In this document: positions 10,971 to 23,085 of the stretch, piece by piece | Layout: each line of letters begins with the position of its first letter | How positions within the stretch are numbered: position 1 is the first letter of the stretch | Source of the DNA: Yponomeuta sedellus | Lineage: Eukaryota; Arthropoda; Insecta; Lepidoptera; Yponomeutidae | NCBI GenBank assembly: GCA_934045075.1 | Contig: OW203740.1 | Coordinates: 21,155,878 to 21,219,877, forward strand | DNA: 64,000 bases | Direction of reading: 5' to 3' | Notes under the pieces: generated by a model | Database searches by the model: none | The model's input: only the letters and a program-made list of their open reading frames with translations | Told to the model about the DNA's origin: nothing | Made by a program: the position numbers and the translations under genes

Positions 10971-13960
10971 CTACAAATTAAATCTAACTTTTGGTTTAAC
11001 TACTCTACCTGACCTTGTGACAGTAGTAGTAGTAGAACCGGTTGTGGTAGTGGGTGTAACAGGATTTGCCAAAACTTCTGAGTATAATTTGCAATTTGTA
11101 GGGTTTGATGAAATGTGATGGGGTGAATCTAAAAGAAAAGCAGGCTTCAATCGATCAACCAAAACAACTGAAGTTCGGCCAGGCATTTCCAAAGTGAAAT
11201 GTTTTTCTGTTTTGTTCAAAACCTTGTATGGGCCGTCATAATTTGGATTTAATGATTTAACTAGTCGATCATTCCTAATAAAAACATGGGTGCATTTCGA
11301 TAAATGAGGATGTATGAAAATGTTTCGTCGGTCTGTCTGTCTTTTGTCCGGTGAAACTAATGACTGTAATGTATTTTGAAGTTTTTTTACAAAATCTGTT
11401 TCGTCTGTGATGGGTTTAGATGGAACCATAAAATCCCCAGGAAGTCTAAACGAAGTGCCATACACCAATTCACTAGGGCTGTGACCGGAGTCTGCTTTTA
11501 TTGCTAACCTAAGACCTAACAACACTGTGGGCAATTCGTCTGCCCAGTGGATATCGCTACAACGAGCTCTAAATGCATCTTTAAGCACTCGATGCCACCT
11601 TTCGACCTGACCATTCGATTGGGGGTGATAAGCGGTGGTGCGCATTTTGTCAATACCTAACAATTTTGTCAATTTGTTAAAAAGTACACTTTCAAATTGT
11701 CTACCTTGATCAGTAGTCAATCGAATAGGACAACCAAAACGTGCTATCCACCCTGTATATATTGCTTCAGCTACAGTTTCTGCGGTTATGTCTCTAAGGG
11801 GATAGGCTTCTGGCCAAGAAGTGGCTCGGTCTATAACTGTAAGTAAATATTGAAAACCTTTGGATGGAGGTAATGGGCCTACTATATCAACATGTATATG
11901 TTCAAACCTGTCTGACTTTGGAAATTTGCCTAAAGGAGAAATAGTGTGTCGATGCACCTTTGCTTTTTGACACGCAACGCAACATTTTGCCCATTCTCCT
12001 ACATCTAAGTTCATAGATGGCCAAAAATATTTCTGTGCCATCAGTCTACGTGTACCTTTAATACCAGAATGATTTAAATTGTGTACAGCTTTAAATGCTG
12101 ATACCCTAAACTCTTGTGGTAAAAATGGACGTTGTAACCCTGTTGTTGTTTCACACAGTACTTTGTTGCGTAAGGACGGAATTGTGACCCACTCGAATTT
12201 ATATTTATCACTACAACTATTTAAAAACTCATTAATTTCTTGGTCCCTACTCTGTAATTCTGCTAACTTATCAAAGTCAAGAGCATTAGGACACTCGATT
12301 TCTTCTACCTCTAGCCTAGATAGAGCGTCTGCTACGGGATTTTCGCTACCAGAGATATGTTGTATATCTGTTGTAAATTCACTAATAAAACTAAGTTGTC
12401 TGGTTCTCCTGGCGGGTTCAGCTGAAATTTTGGTTGGGTTCTTTGTAAAACTAAAAATTAGTGGTTTATGATCTGTAAATATTGTAAAATCTCGACCCTC
12501 GATCAAATATCTAAAATGTTTAATTGCCATGTAAATAGCCAATAATTCTCTATCGAATGTACTGTATTGCCGTTGCGTCTCAGACAATGATTTAGAAAAG
12601 TATCCTAGTGGTCGCCAAACACCATTTTGCCACTGCTGAAGCACAGCTCCAGCACAAGTATCGGATGCATCTGTGACTAAACCTATCTGCCCTGTCAGCT
12701 GGGGATGCCATAACAAGGCAGCATTCTTTAAACTTTCTTTACATTCATTGAATGACTTTTTAGCCTTATCTGTCCACTGAATTTTAGTTTTGTCTCTTTT
12801 TCGAGCACCGTGTAAATAAACATTTAGGTCTCTTTGGTACTCTGCAGCTTTCGGTAAACTGCTGCGAAAGAAATTTATCATGCCCAAAAATCGCCTTAGA
12901 CTATCCACCGTTTCAGGGAGAGGATAATCTACAATAGCTTGCACTTTGTCTTCGGGAGGCCTTATGCCACTGCCCGAGATGTGATAACCAAGAAAAATAA
13001 GTTCGGCCTTACCGAATTCGCACTTTGCTACGTTCAATGATACTCCATAGTTATCTAGCCTCTCGAATACTGCTTTTAGATGTTCCCTGTGTTGTACCTC
13101 GTTGTCTGAAAATATCAACACGTCATCAATATATACAAAAACAAACTCTAAACCGTGTAAAACTTTGTGCATAAACCTTTGAAATGTTTGTGCTGCATTT
13201 CTTAAACCAAATGGCATTCTCGGGTACTCAAATAGACCAAAAGGGGTTATTAAAGCGGTTTTTTCAATATCCTTTTCTGCAACTGGAATTTGGTGGTATG
13301 CTTTACATAAATCCAAACGGGTAAATATAACTTTGTTACCTAATAAACCTGTAAAATCATGTACACGTGGTATGGAATAACAATCGGGTTTGGTGACTGC
13401 GTTTAATCGTCGATAGTCACCACAAGGTCTAATTTCTCCACCTTTCTTTGGGACTACGTGAAGTGGCGTGGCCCAAGGGCTCCTAGATGGACGACAGATA
13501 CCTGTTTCTAACATGAAGTCAAATTCGCGTTTGACGCGCAGATAGCGATCAGGTGCGAGAGGTCGTGCTCGACTACTTAATGGTGGGCCTGTGGTCTCTA
13601 TATGATGTACTAGATTATGTTTGGGTGGTACCTTTAATGACAATGGTCGGGTGATATTTGGGTAATGGGTTAGTAGTTCATGATATGGATCGGATGTACT
13701 CACGGTTCTAATGGTACCACTGTCACAACTTTCTATGCTCAGCCCGTTGATTGACAACTCGGTGACGCTGTCAATTATTCTGCGGTTGTGTAAGTCTACT
13801 AGTAACCTGTGGTAATGCAAAAAGTCTGCTCCTACTATAGAAGTTTTTACGTCGGCGATGATAAAAGTCCAATTGAAACTGCGTCGCAAACCAAAGTCCA
13901 GGTTTATAGTCCGCTGTCCGTATGTGTCTATGTTCGTATTATTTGCAGCATATAGCTTAC
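10971..13960 (-). pseudogene. Gypsy pol: reverse transcriptase, RNase H, integrase
   Basis: An open frame of about 970 codons. Domains in order: reverse transcriptase (DYRRLNAVT, FTRLDLCKAYHQIP, YIDDVLIFS around residue 250), RNase H (TDASDTCAGAVL, FDRELLAIY, TDHKPL), then integrase with an HHCC zinc finger (H..H...CCVAC), the DDE residues within HVDIVGPL, TTDQGRQFES and HPQSNGQVERWH, and a C-terminal chromo-like/GPF region (YDGPYKVL). The upstream protease is in another frame: coding sense changes near 13955-13985, where the frame giving KLYAANNT-type sequence should continue from DTGADISV. I read this as a frameshift mutation, although a programmed shift is not excluded. Confidence 0.85.
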
Positions 13961-14341
13961 ATACTTCGCTTGCACGGAATTCTTCTTGCCCCTTGATGCA
14001 ATCACCGAGATATCTGCGCCGGTGTCTACGAGGAATTTTTCTCTTGTGTTTCTGTCATATAAACATAGGCGGTTGCTAATCACACCGACTTCCGCCATGG
14101 TCGATGTCGCCTCTAGTTTTCCTTCTGCCTTTTGGCGCAAGGTTCCTCAAACTTTTGTGCTTTGTCTCCGTAGCGGTGGTGATAATAACATAACCAATTG
14201 GGTCCTCCGTAATTGGCATGCCGACGTCCTCGTGAGTTCGACCGTGGCCTTCCCCTGGAGCTTGAGCGGTGTCGGTACGGTCGTCGATCTTGTCCTCGTC
14301 GAAGTTCCGCGATCTTGAGCTTCATCTTGCTTATCTCTGTT
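13928..14341 (-). pseudogene. Gypsy gag C-terminus and protease remnant
   Basis: The gag end has an arginine/serine-rich stretch and a knuckle-like LCYYHHRYGDKAQ...PC motif, stopping near 14113. The next frame carries aspartic protease LVDTGADISVI. Only the final part of gag remains. Sequence upstream of about 14341 belongs to another element. Confidence 0.75.
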
Positions 14342-15243
14342 AGGTGTCGCCGCACACGGGCCACACGCGACAGCCACAAACGCCGCCACGAGAAGCTAGA
14401 AGCGGCTACAAAGGTAGCTGAAGCGCGCGACAGCCACTTGTGGCCGGTGGTCGACACTTGCGGTCGGTGGCTGCTACTTTTTTTAACCCTTGCAATGCGT
14501 GCAGTATCATAATGGACTCTGACGAAGAAGGTTTAATTGCGCTACTTTTGATAAAAAGACGTCGTCGTAGAAGACGAAACCGTAGTTATTGGATACATCC
14601 AGTTTTAACGAATGTACACAAATGCATCGAACATTTCGATAATCTTCTAAACCATTCTTAAAGTTTTTCACACATTTTCGTTTAAGTATAGGTACGTTTT
14701 GGGAACTACATGCTCTATTATATGCTGGATTAAAGCACCACGACACCAACATGCCGAAAAGCATCGCACCTGCGGAAAGACTAGCTATCACATTAAGGTA
14801 AGTTTCACAACAATTTCAATAAACAATTCGCAGATTTCTTCCCAGGCCTTCACTTTTTCTCCTCTATTACTATAACTATCACTTTTTGAATCCCAAATCT
14901 CAGGACGGGATTGTATCCCTGATATAAAATTCTATATCCATATTTATCTACCTATATGAACCATAGACGACCGTGCGTTACCGTCGACTTTACAGCACAG
15001 GTTAACTGAGGCAAAGGAGAGAGGGGCGCGGAATCGCGCGAGTGGCGTGTGGCGGCTTTTTGTGTCGACGTTTAGTGGCCGGGGCGAGCCACAAGAAGCA
15101 AGCTGCGACGATTTGTAGCGTGTGGCCGCCACCGGCGCCAACCGTGTGCGGCGAGTCCATATAAAATGTATGAAAATTACAGGAAATATGCCAGTGGCGG
15201 CGTTTTGTGGTTGTGGCCGGTGGCCCGTGTGCGGTGACCCTAA
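14342..15243. mobile_element. PIF/Harbinger-derived DNA transposon (internally deleted)
   Basis: Imperfect inverted termini of about 50 bp: 14342-14395 (GGTGTCGCCGCACACGGGCC...CGCCGCCAC) matches the reverse complement of 15190-15243. Both ends lie beside TTA/TAA, in keeping with the TWA target preference of PIF/Harbinger. The interior keeps the first coding exon of a Harbinger-like transposase. Subterminal GTGGCCGGTGG-type motifs recur. Exact ends and target duplication are not certain. Confidence 0.6.
14512..14800 (+). pseudogene. Harbinger-type transposase N-terminal fragment
   Basis: Starts MDSDEEGLIALLLIKRRRRR with SYWIHPVL. After a stop at 14659 the same frame continues FFTHFRLSIGTFWELHALL and DTNMPKSIAPAERLAITLR, ending at GTAAGT. 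This is the usual N-terminal layout of Harbinger (HARBI1-like) transposases: basic stretch, W-HP, RLS..F, PAERLA..LR. The catalytic DDE part is absent, so it is inactive. Confidence 0.7.
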
Positions 15244-15613
15244 TAGATTTATTATACACCTCTGGTTAATCTGTCGAATCTTCGACATCCGCTGTCTTAT
15301 ACGACGTTTTAGACACAGAGAAAATATGGTTTTAGACAGATGCAAAATAAGTAATAATATGTAGCGTTTCCCAGCGTTTCCTTTCAAGGATCGGTAGAAA
15401 ACGAAGTAGTCATCTTCATTATTTATCTCGACAGTCGCTCAAGCAAGAAGAAAAAAACTGCTTGGCCTTTAAGACAAAAGTATAATTTTGATAAATATAA
15501 TTGATTGGATCACATTTTCATATGTTTCACAAGTCGGCGTCGTGCGCTCGGATCCCACCCGGGCGGTGTCGCCGGCTCGGATCGCGGCCGCAGCGCCCGC
15601 AGCGGCAGCCCGC
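15244..15613. other. Upstream region of the 15614-16206 gene
   Basis: AT-rich up to about 15530, then abruptly CpG-rich, consistent with a promoter/5' UTR CpG patch. No TATA box or initiator is convincing. Confidence 0.35.
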
Positions 15614-16206
15614 ATGCCAGTGAGCGGCTGCAGCGGCGCGGGGCTGGCGGCCGGCGCGCTCGCCGCGCTGCTGCTGCTGCCGGCGCCCTACCTGCTGCCG
15701 GAGCGGCGCGCACCGCCGCCGCCGCGCGCCTGGCTGCCGCGCCCCGCCGCCCCCGCCCCCGCCGCCGCCGCCGCCGCGCCGCCCGCCGACGCGCTGCTCT
15801 CGCTGGCGCTGCTGCTGGCCGCGCTGCTGGCCTACCTGGCCGAGTGGTTGCAGCGCAAGCTCATGGAGCGCCGCGTCGTCCACGTGAGTGCGCCCGAGCC
15901 TCTCACCCCACCCCGCCCTTCTCCCGGCGACGCTTACCGCGCCTCGTGTTGCAGCTGAGCGCGTGCCTGGCGGCCAGCGCGGAGCGGCTGCGCGCCTGGG
16001 ACGCGCGGCGGCAGCAGCTGGAGGGCACGCTGCGGCTGGTGCGCGACGCCGCCACGGAGTACGACCTGCTGCTGTTCCTGCTGCTGCGCCGGCAGCGGCG
16101 GCTGCCGCGCGCCCCGCCCCCGCCCCCGACCCCGCCTGCGCCCGCCGCTACCGAACGGCTAGAAAAGAACCTCGGCAGTGACCTCGATTATTTAAAAAGT
16201 TCCTAA
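15614..16206 (+). CDS. Two-exon gene for a small membrane protein of unknown function
   Basis: Exon 1 (15614-15883) ends at the strong donor CAC|GTGAGTG and exon 2 (15955-16206) starts after TTGCAG; the 71-bp intron is in phase 0. The predicted product is about 173 residues. Residues about 7-25 and 60-80 are strongly hydrophobic (alanine/leucine-rich), separated by a proline/alanine linker. The second half carries amphipathic, arginine-rich helices (LEGTLRLVRDAATEYDLLLFLLL) and ends in a polar tail, DLDYLKSS. I see no known domain. The very high GC of both exons contrasts with the AT-rich surroundings, as in the dpr exons, and supports a real host gene. Start chosen as the first ATG in the GC-rich exon; an upstream non-coding exon is possible. 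Confidence 0.6.
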
Positions 16207-18035
16207 GTGGTGTGTCGGCTGCGATCTCCACTGTACTTTGTGTTTGGTGAATAGATGTAATGTCTGATTGTTCCTATTGCTTAATTTTGACCCTGTCTCA
16301 TCCATTAGCGTCACACGCACACCTCGAGGGCCATATAAATAACGACCTGACGATAACGTAATAATTTATTGAACACACCTTCAGTCTACTGGGACTGGGC
16401 GCGTCCCGATCCCTGGCGGCACGGTTTTTGTTGCAACACACTTGTCTTGCAAATGATGAAGGACGCTGCCGCCCGCGGGGGCGACCCTCACCTAGGATTG
16501 GCCGGTTTCACATTGGACGGTGACTCTACGAATGTCACTGCGATACATCGTTGGACTTAGTATTGATACAAAGTTCGCAAAATAGTCTTAGTTTACGTAT
16601 GAAACTAGCATCGGACACCTGATGTCGTCTGTTTACGATTATAGTCAAATTTGAAACTGGCCATCAGTTAGGTAGGTACCTAGCTACTAGGGATGTAAGG
16701 ATGTAAGCTGCATTCCTTTCAATTTGTTTATTGTAGGTGAATCGTAACGGGAATCGTAAATCAGAACGGGAATTTTGAGAAATCTACGTAGTTTAACTAG
16801 GAACCTCCTTAATCTCTCCAATCTGATTTTCGCTACTACACTTGTTAACATTACCGACGATATACGATTAGGCATGGAGAATGAACCAGACCACAGTCCT
16901 CTCGTCATTGAACTTCAGCGGAGCGTCGTGTCGGTGCCGCATGCCTCTCCTCTTTTCTTTGCAGTTTTTATCAACATTATTTTCAAAAATCTCTCGTATT
17001 ACTTTATGTAGAAGATCTCCAGATAAATTTGCATACTTCTGTTCATAGTCTGCCTAAGTCAATTGCTGTAACTAACGCTGACCTGGATCGTATTTTAGAA
17101 TGGATTATGTATCATGGCTTCTGACATGTTACGTTTCCCGGCCACATCGTGTTGTGTTCATCTCGAAAGCAGCTATATACGAGTACCTAGTTAGATATAT
17201 TTATAACATGCGCCCTAACAACAGCACCTTGATTATTTATCTTTTAACCTAACATCAGCAGAATGTGAATGTTTACTTAGCTGACGAATAGATGTGAAGC
17301 GTAATGTATCACACAAGTCACAAATAGTGGATATCGCATTTCAATGGGTATTTGAGGCGGGATAGTGTATTGAGACACATCATTCATTGTATATCAAAGT
17401 CCAGTAGATTTTTCGTTTCGTTAAAAGTTACATCATCAAGGCGCAGAATGGTTTCAAGGAAATAGCGAAGATCCATACTCTAATCACGCGGTTATGGGTC
17501 GGTAGGAGTATTTAAGGAGGTGACTAGCAATGCAGCTGTTGGTGCCGACTGCTGAGACAAAATATAGCGATCGATATAGGTACATCTTTTTTACGATAAA
17601 TTAATAAGAAAAGTGGATTTTTCTCCGGATAGAGAGGCGTTTGGCGAGCAATGTGGAATATAAATTAGAGCGAGAACCAGTCCTGAAAGGGATATGATTT
17701 AGTGGCAGTTGCACCCCTCATCACCCCCGACGCCCGCCTCCCGCTGCTCCGAGAAGTGGACTTCTTATCGTCTGGTTCTGACAACGAAATACTTAACTGA
17801 GACGGCGGCCGCGGTCGCGGTCTACCTACTGAGTAATTACTACTTATGTCAGTTAGTCAACGACGGTACCTACTCTTTTATTTATATACGTAATAAAAAA
17901 ACCGTTGTTTTGGCGTAAACCCCCTCCTCCCGTCCACAATTTACCCCGAGTTCCAAGGCGCTTAATTAAAGGCTTTTTGTAACGGTTGCATAATTGGAGC
18001 AGTTTTTACGCGCCCCAATTAAATTCAAACCCGTG
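16207..18035. other. Intergenic stretch with a duplicated segment, no gene seen
   Basis: About 17335-17430 is a diverged copy of 27478-27565 (shared ATTGAGACACATCATT/ATTGAGCCACATCATT and AAAGTC..GTAGAT). Short frames have no splice or family support. Confidence 0.5.
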
Positions 18036-18165
18036 TTTGGCTGGAGAACCCACCCCCTGAACCCGCCGGCCAGCCCGCCGCTACTGCCGCGGCGCGCGGC
18101 GGCGGCGCTCGCTCGCGGCCGAGAGCAGAGAGCCGAGTGCAGATCGCACGAGGTCGCTTATTCAC
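18036..18165. other. CpG-rich island in AT-rich DNA
   Basis: Dense CG and GCGGC runs with an open but unrecognised frame. It could be a promoter or non-coding exon. Nothing specific identifies it. Confidence 0.3.
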
Positions 18166-18534
18166 ATCAGAGTTATATATATAAAGTAGGTAGTGTTACA
18201 GTTTGTGAACTGTGAAGGCGCGGTGCTGAGGTGCCTCGTTTGCACCGGCGCAGAAGGTCAGCCATACCCTTGCTTTGGTTCGGTTGATCCGCTATGCATT
18301 ATAACGAAGTTTGCGAGGGTTTTAAATGGTGACTTCGAACTCGATTACATTCTAATTGTGACTTAAAACATGGAACTTCTTTTATGCATTAACAAAATAA
18401 ATAAATTTTGCTGCCGATAATTTCTACACAAACAATATCAGGACGAGAAGTAATAAAAATCGAAAACACGCGTCTTATGGTCGGGGCCGTCCGACTTAAC
18501 TGTCGTCTGTGTGTTAGCGCCGTGCCACACGTAC

Positions 18535-18640
18535 GTGCTACGAGTAGTCCACTGTTTCTCAATCTTTTTCGTGACGCGGCCCGCTTAGTACCTACTTAAA
18601 AAATATCGAGCCTCCCGCCACACTATTTTATTTTTTTAAA
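18535..18640. repeat. Possible hAT-type transposon end
   Basis: Contains CACTGTTTCTCAATCTTTTTCGTGACGCGG, similar in pattern to CAGTGGTTCTCAA-type hAT terminal inverted repeats. No second terminus was found. Confidence 0.3.
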
Positions 18641-20480
18641 ACATACTAGGGGAGCCCAAATGGGGATTTGGGGATTTCATGAAGCTCGAAAGATTAATAA
18701 AATGGGAGGGTACCCTGCACTTTGTTCTGTACCTCCACCTAATATTAGCCCTATATGTATACGGTCGACGGTCTAGTACAGGAGATTAGAATAGTTAAAA
18801 GTAATAAATAAAAAAATAAATTACTTGCTAATAAGTTTACAAGTATGCATTGAAATCATCTGACGTAACTTTGCGATTACAATTAAGATTAATATTACGA
18901 TTTCTCTTACTAAAAATCGTCAGCTAAATCCGGGTCTGCGTCTATATATACTTATATATAAAAAAACTACAACAACTTCTGACGCGCTCGAATATGTTTG
19001 TGTGTCTTTTTGTTACGTGAGTCTTTTTTACAAAAAGTAACATTTTGAAAAATCTGTCGACGCTTCCCCCACTACTGTGTATAGTTATATAATTTCATTT
19101 ATTCCTATTATTTTATTTTCGTAGTCGGACTCCACGACGCTCGAGAAAATACCTATTTTCCCCGTTTAGGCTCTCGTGCAATATAATCGCAAATACAAGC
19201 AGATTGAAAAACACTGCTGGTAAACACCAGTGGTAAAATATAAAAATATCAATATGCCGTGATGGACAAAGAGTTTGAAAATCGTTAGCTGAAGCCAAGC
19301 TGAGCACAGATTTTATCAAATACATTTTCTGTAAGGGGTTCTGTTCATTTTTAAGCCCCGATCCCGCTTAGCTAAATATTCAGGAGCTATCTAAATAGAG
19401 CGCTCCGTAGACTCCGATGCATTGCCCCAGCATCCTCAAGCTGCCTCGCCGGGACTCAGCGCCTACATAACCATTCGCCACTTCCCCACCCTGTATTAGG
19501 TACCTTCGTGTATTTCTCGAATTTTCGCTGAGATTCAATGTCGCATACAATAAAAATTAATAGTTTTTCTGCAATACAAGCGAGCGTCTCCTATATGACG
19601 TCATCAATCACAGGGACTCATAAAAATGTAGCGTTGTGCCCGGGATGAGGGCCGCGGGGTGCGCGGAGCGGGGTGCCGGACGCGGGGGTGACGCTTGCAG
19701 CCCTTTGAGAGTATTGCTTGAAAGCGATAGCATGTTTTGTTCCAACTAGTTCGGGTTCTCCTGAGCTTTCAAGTACATAATGTTTACCTACATCATACAT
19801 TTTGGATTTTTGCTTACGGAAACGGACCAAACAATTTATAAAAATAGTATAAACAATTAATTTACTATATTTGCTTACTCCGCTCCGCGACCCGAAGTGG
19901 GTCTTGTCCACCGGCACAAGAAGTGGCCATTGTCTCTGTCAGTCGCTGGTCGCCCGCGCCCGCCAGCAGCGCGCCAGCTCGTGGCCAGTTGCTCCTTTGG
20001 TGTTCGGCCGCCCGTCCTCCGCCCGATCCTCTATCCTCTCCCATCCCTTTTAAGAGACTGTGCCATCGGAGTCTGTGGGATTTCTCCGATGATCATGGTT
20101 TCGAAAATCAGTTCTTTTTTTCATTTCCTGGTTCTTTTTAACTCATCAACTACCATCATCCCTCTTCGTTGGACCCAGAATCTTCCTCATAATCCTCCTC
20201 TCTGCAACCATTAACTTACCCTTTTCAGTTCTATAATTGATTATTATAACACGTAGTATTTGTTCGTAACTTTACCGAGTTTAGTCGCGCTTCTTTGCAA
20301 AGAGAAATAATTGTGACTAGCCTTTTAAATATAAAATAAAATAATTTAATAATACTACTCATAAAACGAATCTTTAACTTAAGTCAACTCTTAAGAATCT
20401 ATAAAAGTAGGTCTACTGTGAGTAACCTTTTAGTACGAGTATAACCTTTAGCACTTACTTTTTGTTTGAAAATACGAACA
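18641..20480. other. Intergenic stretch, no gene seen
   Basis: AT-rich with a GC-rich patch at 19640-19690. No splice-supported coding sequence. Confidence 0.5.
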
Positions 20481-20482
20481 GT

Positions 20483-21830
20483 CGCATACTCGTACAGGTC
20501 GACGCGGTGTATACAGGCTTCTGCAAGGACTTTGATAAGGTGGATCACGTCCTCTTGTTGTGAAAAATTGCCTACAATAGTATACGTGGCAATTCACTGC
20601 GATGGTTCACCTCTTAACTAATCGTACACAAAGAGTTGTGATCAACGGCTTTTCTTCTTCATTAATTTCAGTAACGTCTGGAGTCCCGCAAAGCACTATT
20701 CTGACCGTTACTTTCTGTTTTGTACATGATTGACATAAACACATGTTTCAAAAAATGTGATTTCCTCTTATATGCAGATGACCTAAAAGTTTATCGCAAG
20801 ATTACAAACAATGAACATTGCATTTCTTAATGATTTGAGATACTCATATATAGTGATATATTAAACGTTACAGTTGCCGAAACGTTGGGACATAAGGTAC
20901 AGATATTTCAAGTCAGTTGTGCGCGCGGCGCTATGTGTGCGTGCGCTTGTAAATATACAGCTTTCATTTGTGTGGCCGTGACGCGGCAGTCGTCGTCGGA
21001 GCAAGGCGTCCGGCGTCGTACGGATGCAGTCGTTGATAATAATGTCTAGTTCTTCACGAAGAAAATGTTTAAGGAGTCAGGTTAATATTTGTTAATTATG
21101 AATTTAGATATGAAAGATATTATGATTCTATATACGAAAATATATGTAATAAGTTCATTCATGGAGCAGTTAAAGCAAACGTGTTGCTTTGTAAACAAAG
21201 AATTTTATTGACAATTTAATAGCTAACTAATAAATGAACGTTTAAGTCAAATTGATGAACGGATGTGGGGTAATACTTGTCGACATGTACAAAAGAAAGA
21301 AGAAGAATACTGTCGACATTTTGACATGGAGGAGGCAGAATTCGTAATTAACCTTGGTGACAGCAGCGATTCTGAAAATTCATCATTTGATTTTTCAAGT
21401 AGCGATTCAGAATAATATGTTCAATACATAAACATTACATTACCAATTTTAAAAACCTATTTAGTGGCTAAAAATTCCACCCAAAAAAAGTATCTGTCAT
21501 CAAAGATCTGGGTGTTTTGCTGAATCGCAACATCACAAACAAAGCCTTTCAGCTTTATGGTTTTATTATGCGAGCCTGTAACAACTTCAAACTCCCCTCT
21601 ACTTAATTTTACCTTTATACTTCTTTGGTTAGATCGCAGTTGGAGTATGCTACTGTGATATGGAATCCCTACTACAACAAGTATAGTGACCAGATCGAAT
21701 CAGTACAGCGTAAGTTCCTTCGTACTGTAAATTACAAATGCTACCATAAATGCTTATTGTATATTAATTTACTTGATAAGGTTTCTCCTCGCCTTCATGA
21801 TTCTCTATAATCATTGCCATAATAGATTTG
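20483..21830 (+). pseudogene. Degenerate Jockey/CR1-like LINE reverse transcriptase, split by an insertion
   Basis: Plus-strand RT remnants: DFCKAFDKVDH-like (about 20520), RTQRVVING and SVTSGVPQST (about 20625-20700), LLYADDLKVYRK with the catalytic YADD (about 20770-20810). After about 20860 the frame is lost. It resumes near 21487 with VKDLGVLLNRNIT, then MVRSQLEYATVIWNPYYNKY at 21625. About 620 bp between these is inserted sequence ending in a SINE-like piece (CCTATTTAGTGGCTAAAAATTCCACCCA). Multiple stops and frameshifts make it inactive. Confidence 0.8.
20860..21486. mobile_element. Insertion inside the LINE remnant
   Basis: Interrupts the RT reading. Contains GCCGAAACGTTGG near 20877 (related to the 25871-26007 element) and the SINE end at 21455-21485. 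Near 21327-21416 there is a small acidic reading frame starting MEEAEFVINLGDSSDSE and rich in S/D/E, whose origin I cannot name. Confidence 0.5.
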
Positions 21831-21854
21831 ATACCAATTTGCTAGTTAACCAAA

Positions 21855-21927
21855 TATCGTACCGAGTTCCGAGTGGTTTGCAGTGGATTCGTATCGTACC
21901 GAGTTCCGAGTGGTTTGCAGTGGATTC
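21855..21927. repeat. 36-bp tandem duplication
   Basis: Two identical copies of a 36-bp segment (TATCGTACCGAG...GTGGATTC) at 21855-21890 and 21892-21927, separated by one G. Confidence 0.95.
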
Positions 21928-22998
21928 CAGCTCTGAAAGTCTTCATCAGATCTTCACCAAATTGAAATGGGACCAATAGGACGCTGTACCTAATCGAACA
22001 AAAAAAATTCATCGAAATCGGTTAATATTTGACGAAGTTATGCGAAAACATAGTCAAAAAATAAAAAAAAAGTAATATACGCGTTGAATTGATAACCTCC
22101 TCCTTTTTTGAAGTCGGTTAAAAAAGATTCCGAACTTTTATATATATATAAATATTTCAGATAACATAGATCCATTTGGTTAGTAGTACTTATTAGCTCT
22201 TCGTGTAAAATTTTCTGAATTTGGCTCATACCCATTTCCAATAGCCCTCAAATTGTATTATAGGTAATCCACGGGTTTTCTTCAATTAGCCGCCTAACAG
22301 TAGCCACATTATTTTCGTTGACGGCAGTTCTCATGTATCATTCTCAAATTCGTCATGTAAAGAAACTCGACCTCTCTCAGATTCAGCATACCATCACCTC
22401 ACGGTGCTCAAATAAGGTGGAGTTTTGCGGAGAGAGAAAACTTTTAAAATCATAAAAAAATTATCGTTTTAAAATCTTTTCGACTTTATTCTATTTTCGT
22501 TGTGTACATAGAACGTTGATGTGTGATAAAAAACAATTGACAAAAGATTTCCCGCCAATTGTTTTTTTTGTACTAAGATGGATGCGACGTTTCAAGAAAT
22601 ATAACATTCGAAATTCAAATAGTTCCGATTAGCTAGAAGTGCAAAACTTTTTGTGTGCCCCATGTAACAGCCTGCGCCGCCGCGGGCTGATATAAAGGCA
22701 GTTACGGAGCTTCTCCGCGTGCGCGTGGAGCCGACATTGTTCCAATTTACGCAAACTGATCATAAACGAAATGGACTCGTAAAAGCCCCTAAAACGTCGT
22801 TTATGCGTTACTTTTACTTAGTTAAATATTTCCTTCCATTGATATAACAAAGAGCGCGGGTAATGCAAAGCGCAATACGAGCGGCACATTACAGCAATTT
22901 ATGCGGTTAATTATCGTGTGCGGAATAAAGCGGCCGCCGCCGCGGCTCATTTGCAAACCTGATTATACTGCGTGTAATGCGCGCCCACTACGTTGGCC
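21928..22998. other. Intergenic stretch, no gene seen
   Basis: AT-rich, with a GC-rich patch at 22670-22735. No coding support. Confidence 0.5.
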
Positions 22999-23085
22999 GC
23001 GTAGCAGCGCTCGTAGCGGCCGCGTAGGCCGCTCGTAGCGGACGCGTAGCAGCGCTCGTAGCGGACGCGTAGCAGCGCTGCGACG
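22999..23085. repeat. GC-rich minisatellite
   Basis: Imperfect tandem copies of a unit near GTAGCAGCGCTCGTAGCGGACGC (about 22-24 bp), with one diverged copy (CCGCGTAGGCC). Confidence 0.9.

Larger units (their letters stand above)
10590..14341 (-). mobile_element. 5'-truncated Ty3/Gypsy LTR retrotransposon
   Basis: Minus-strand element. A single 3' LTR of about 197 bp (10590-10786; TGTGGCGG...CCTGCA) is preceded by the polypurine tract AGAGGGGGAGTA at 10788-10799. Inside lie pol (stop at 10971), protease and the end of gag up to about 14341, where a Harbinger-type element begins. No 5' LTR and no upstream gag can be found, so the copy cannot complete a retrotransposition cycle. Confidence 0.85.

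Noticed and set aside
22999..23085. CRISPR-like repeat array
   Set aside because: Eukaryotic GC-rich minisatellite with no unique spacers.
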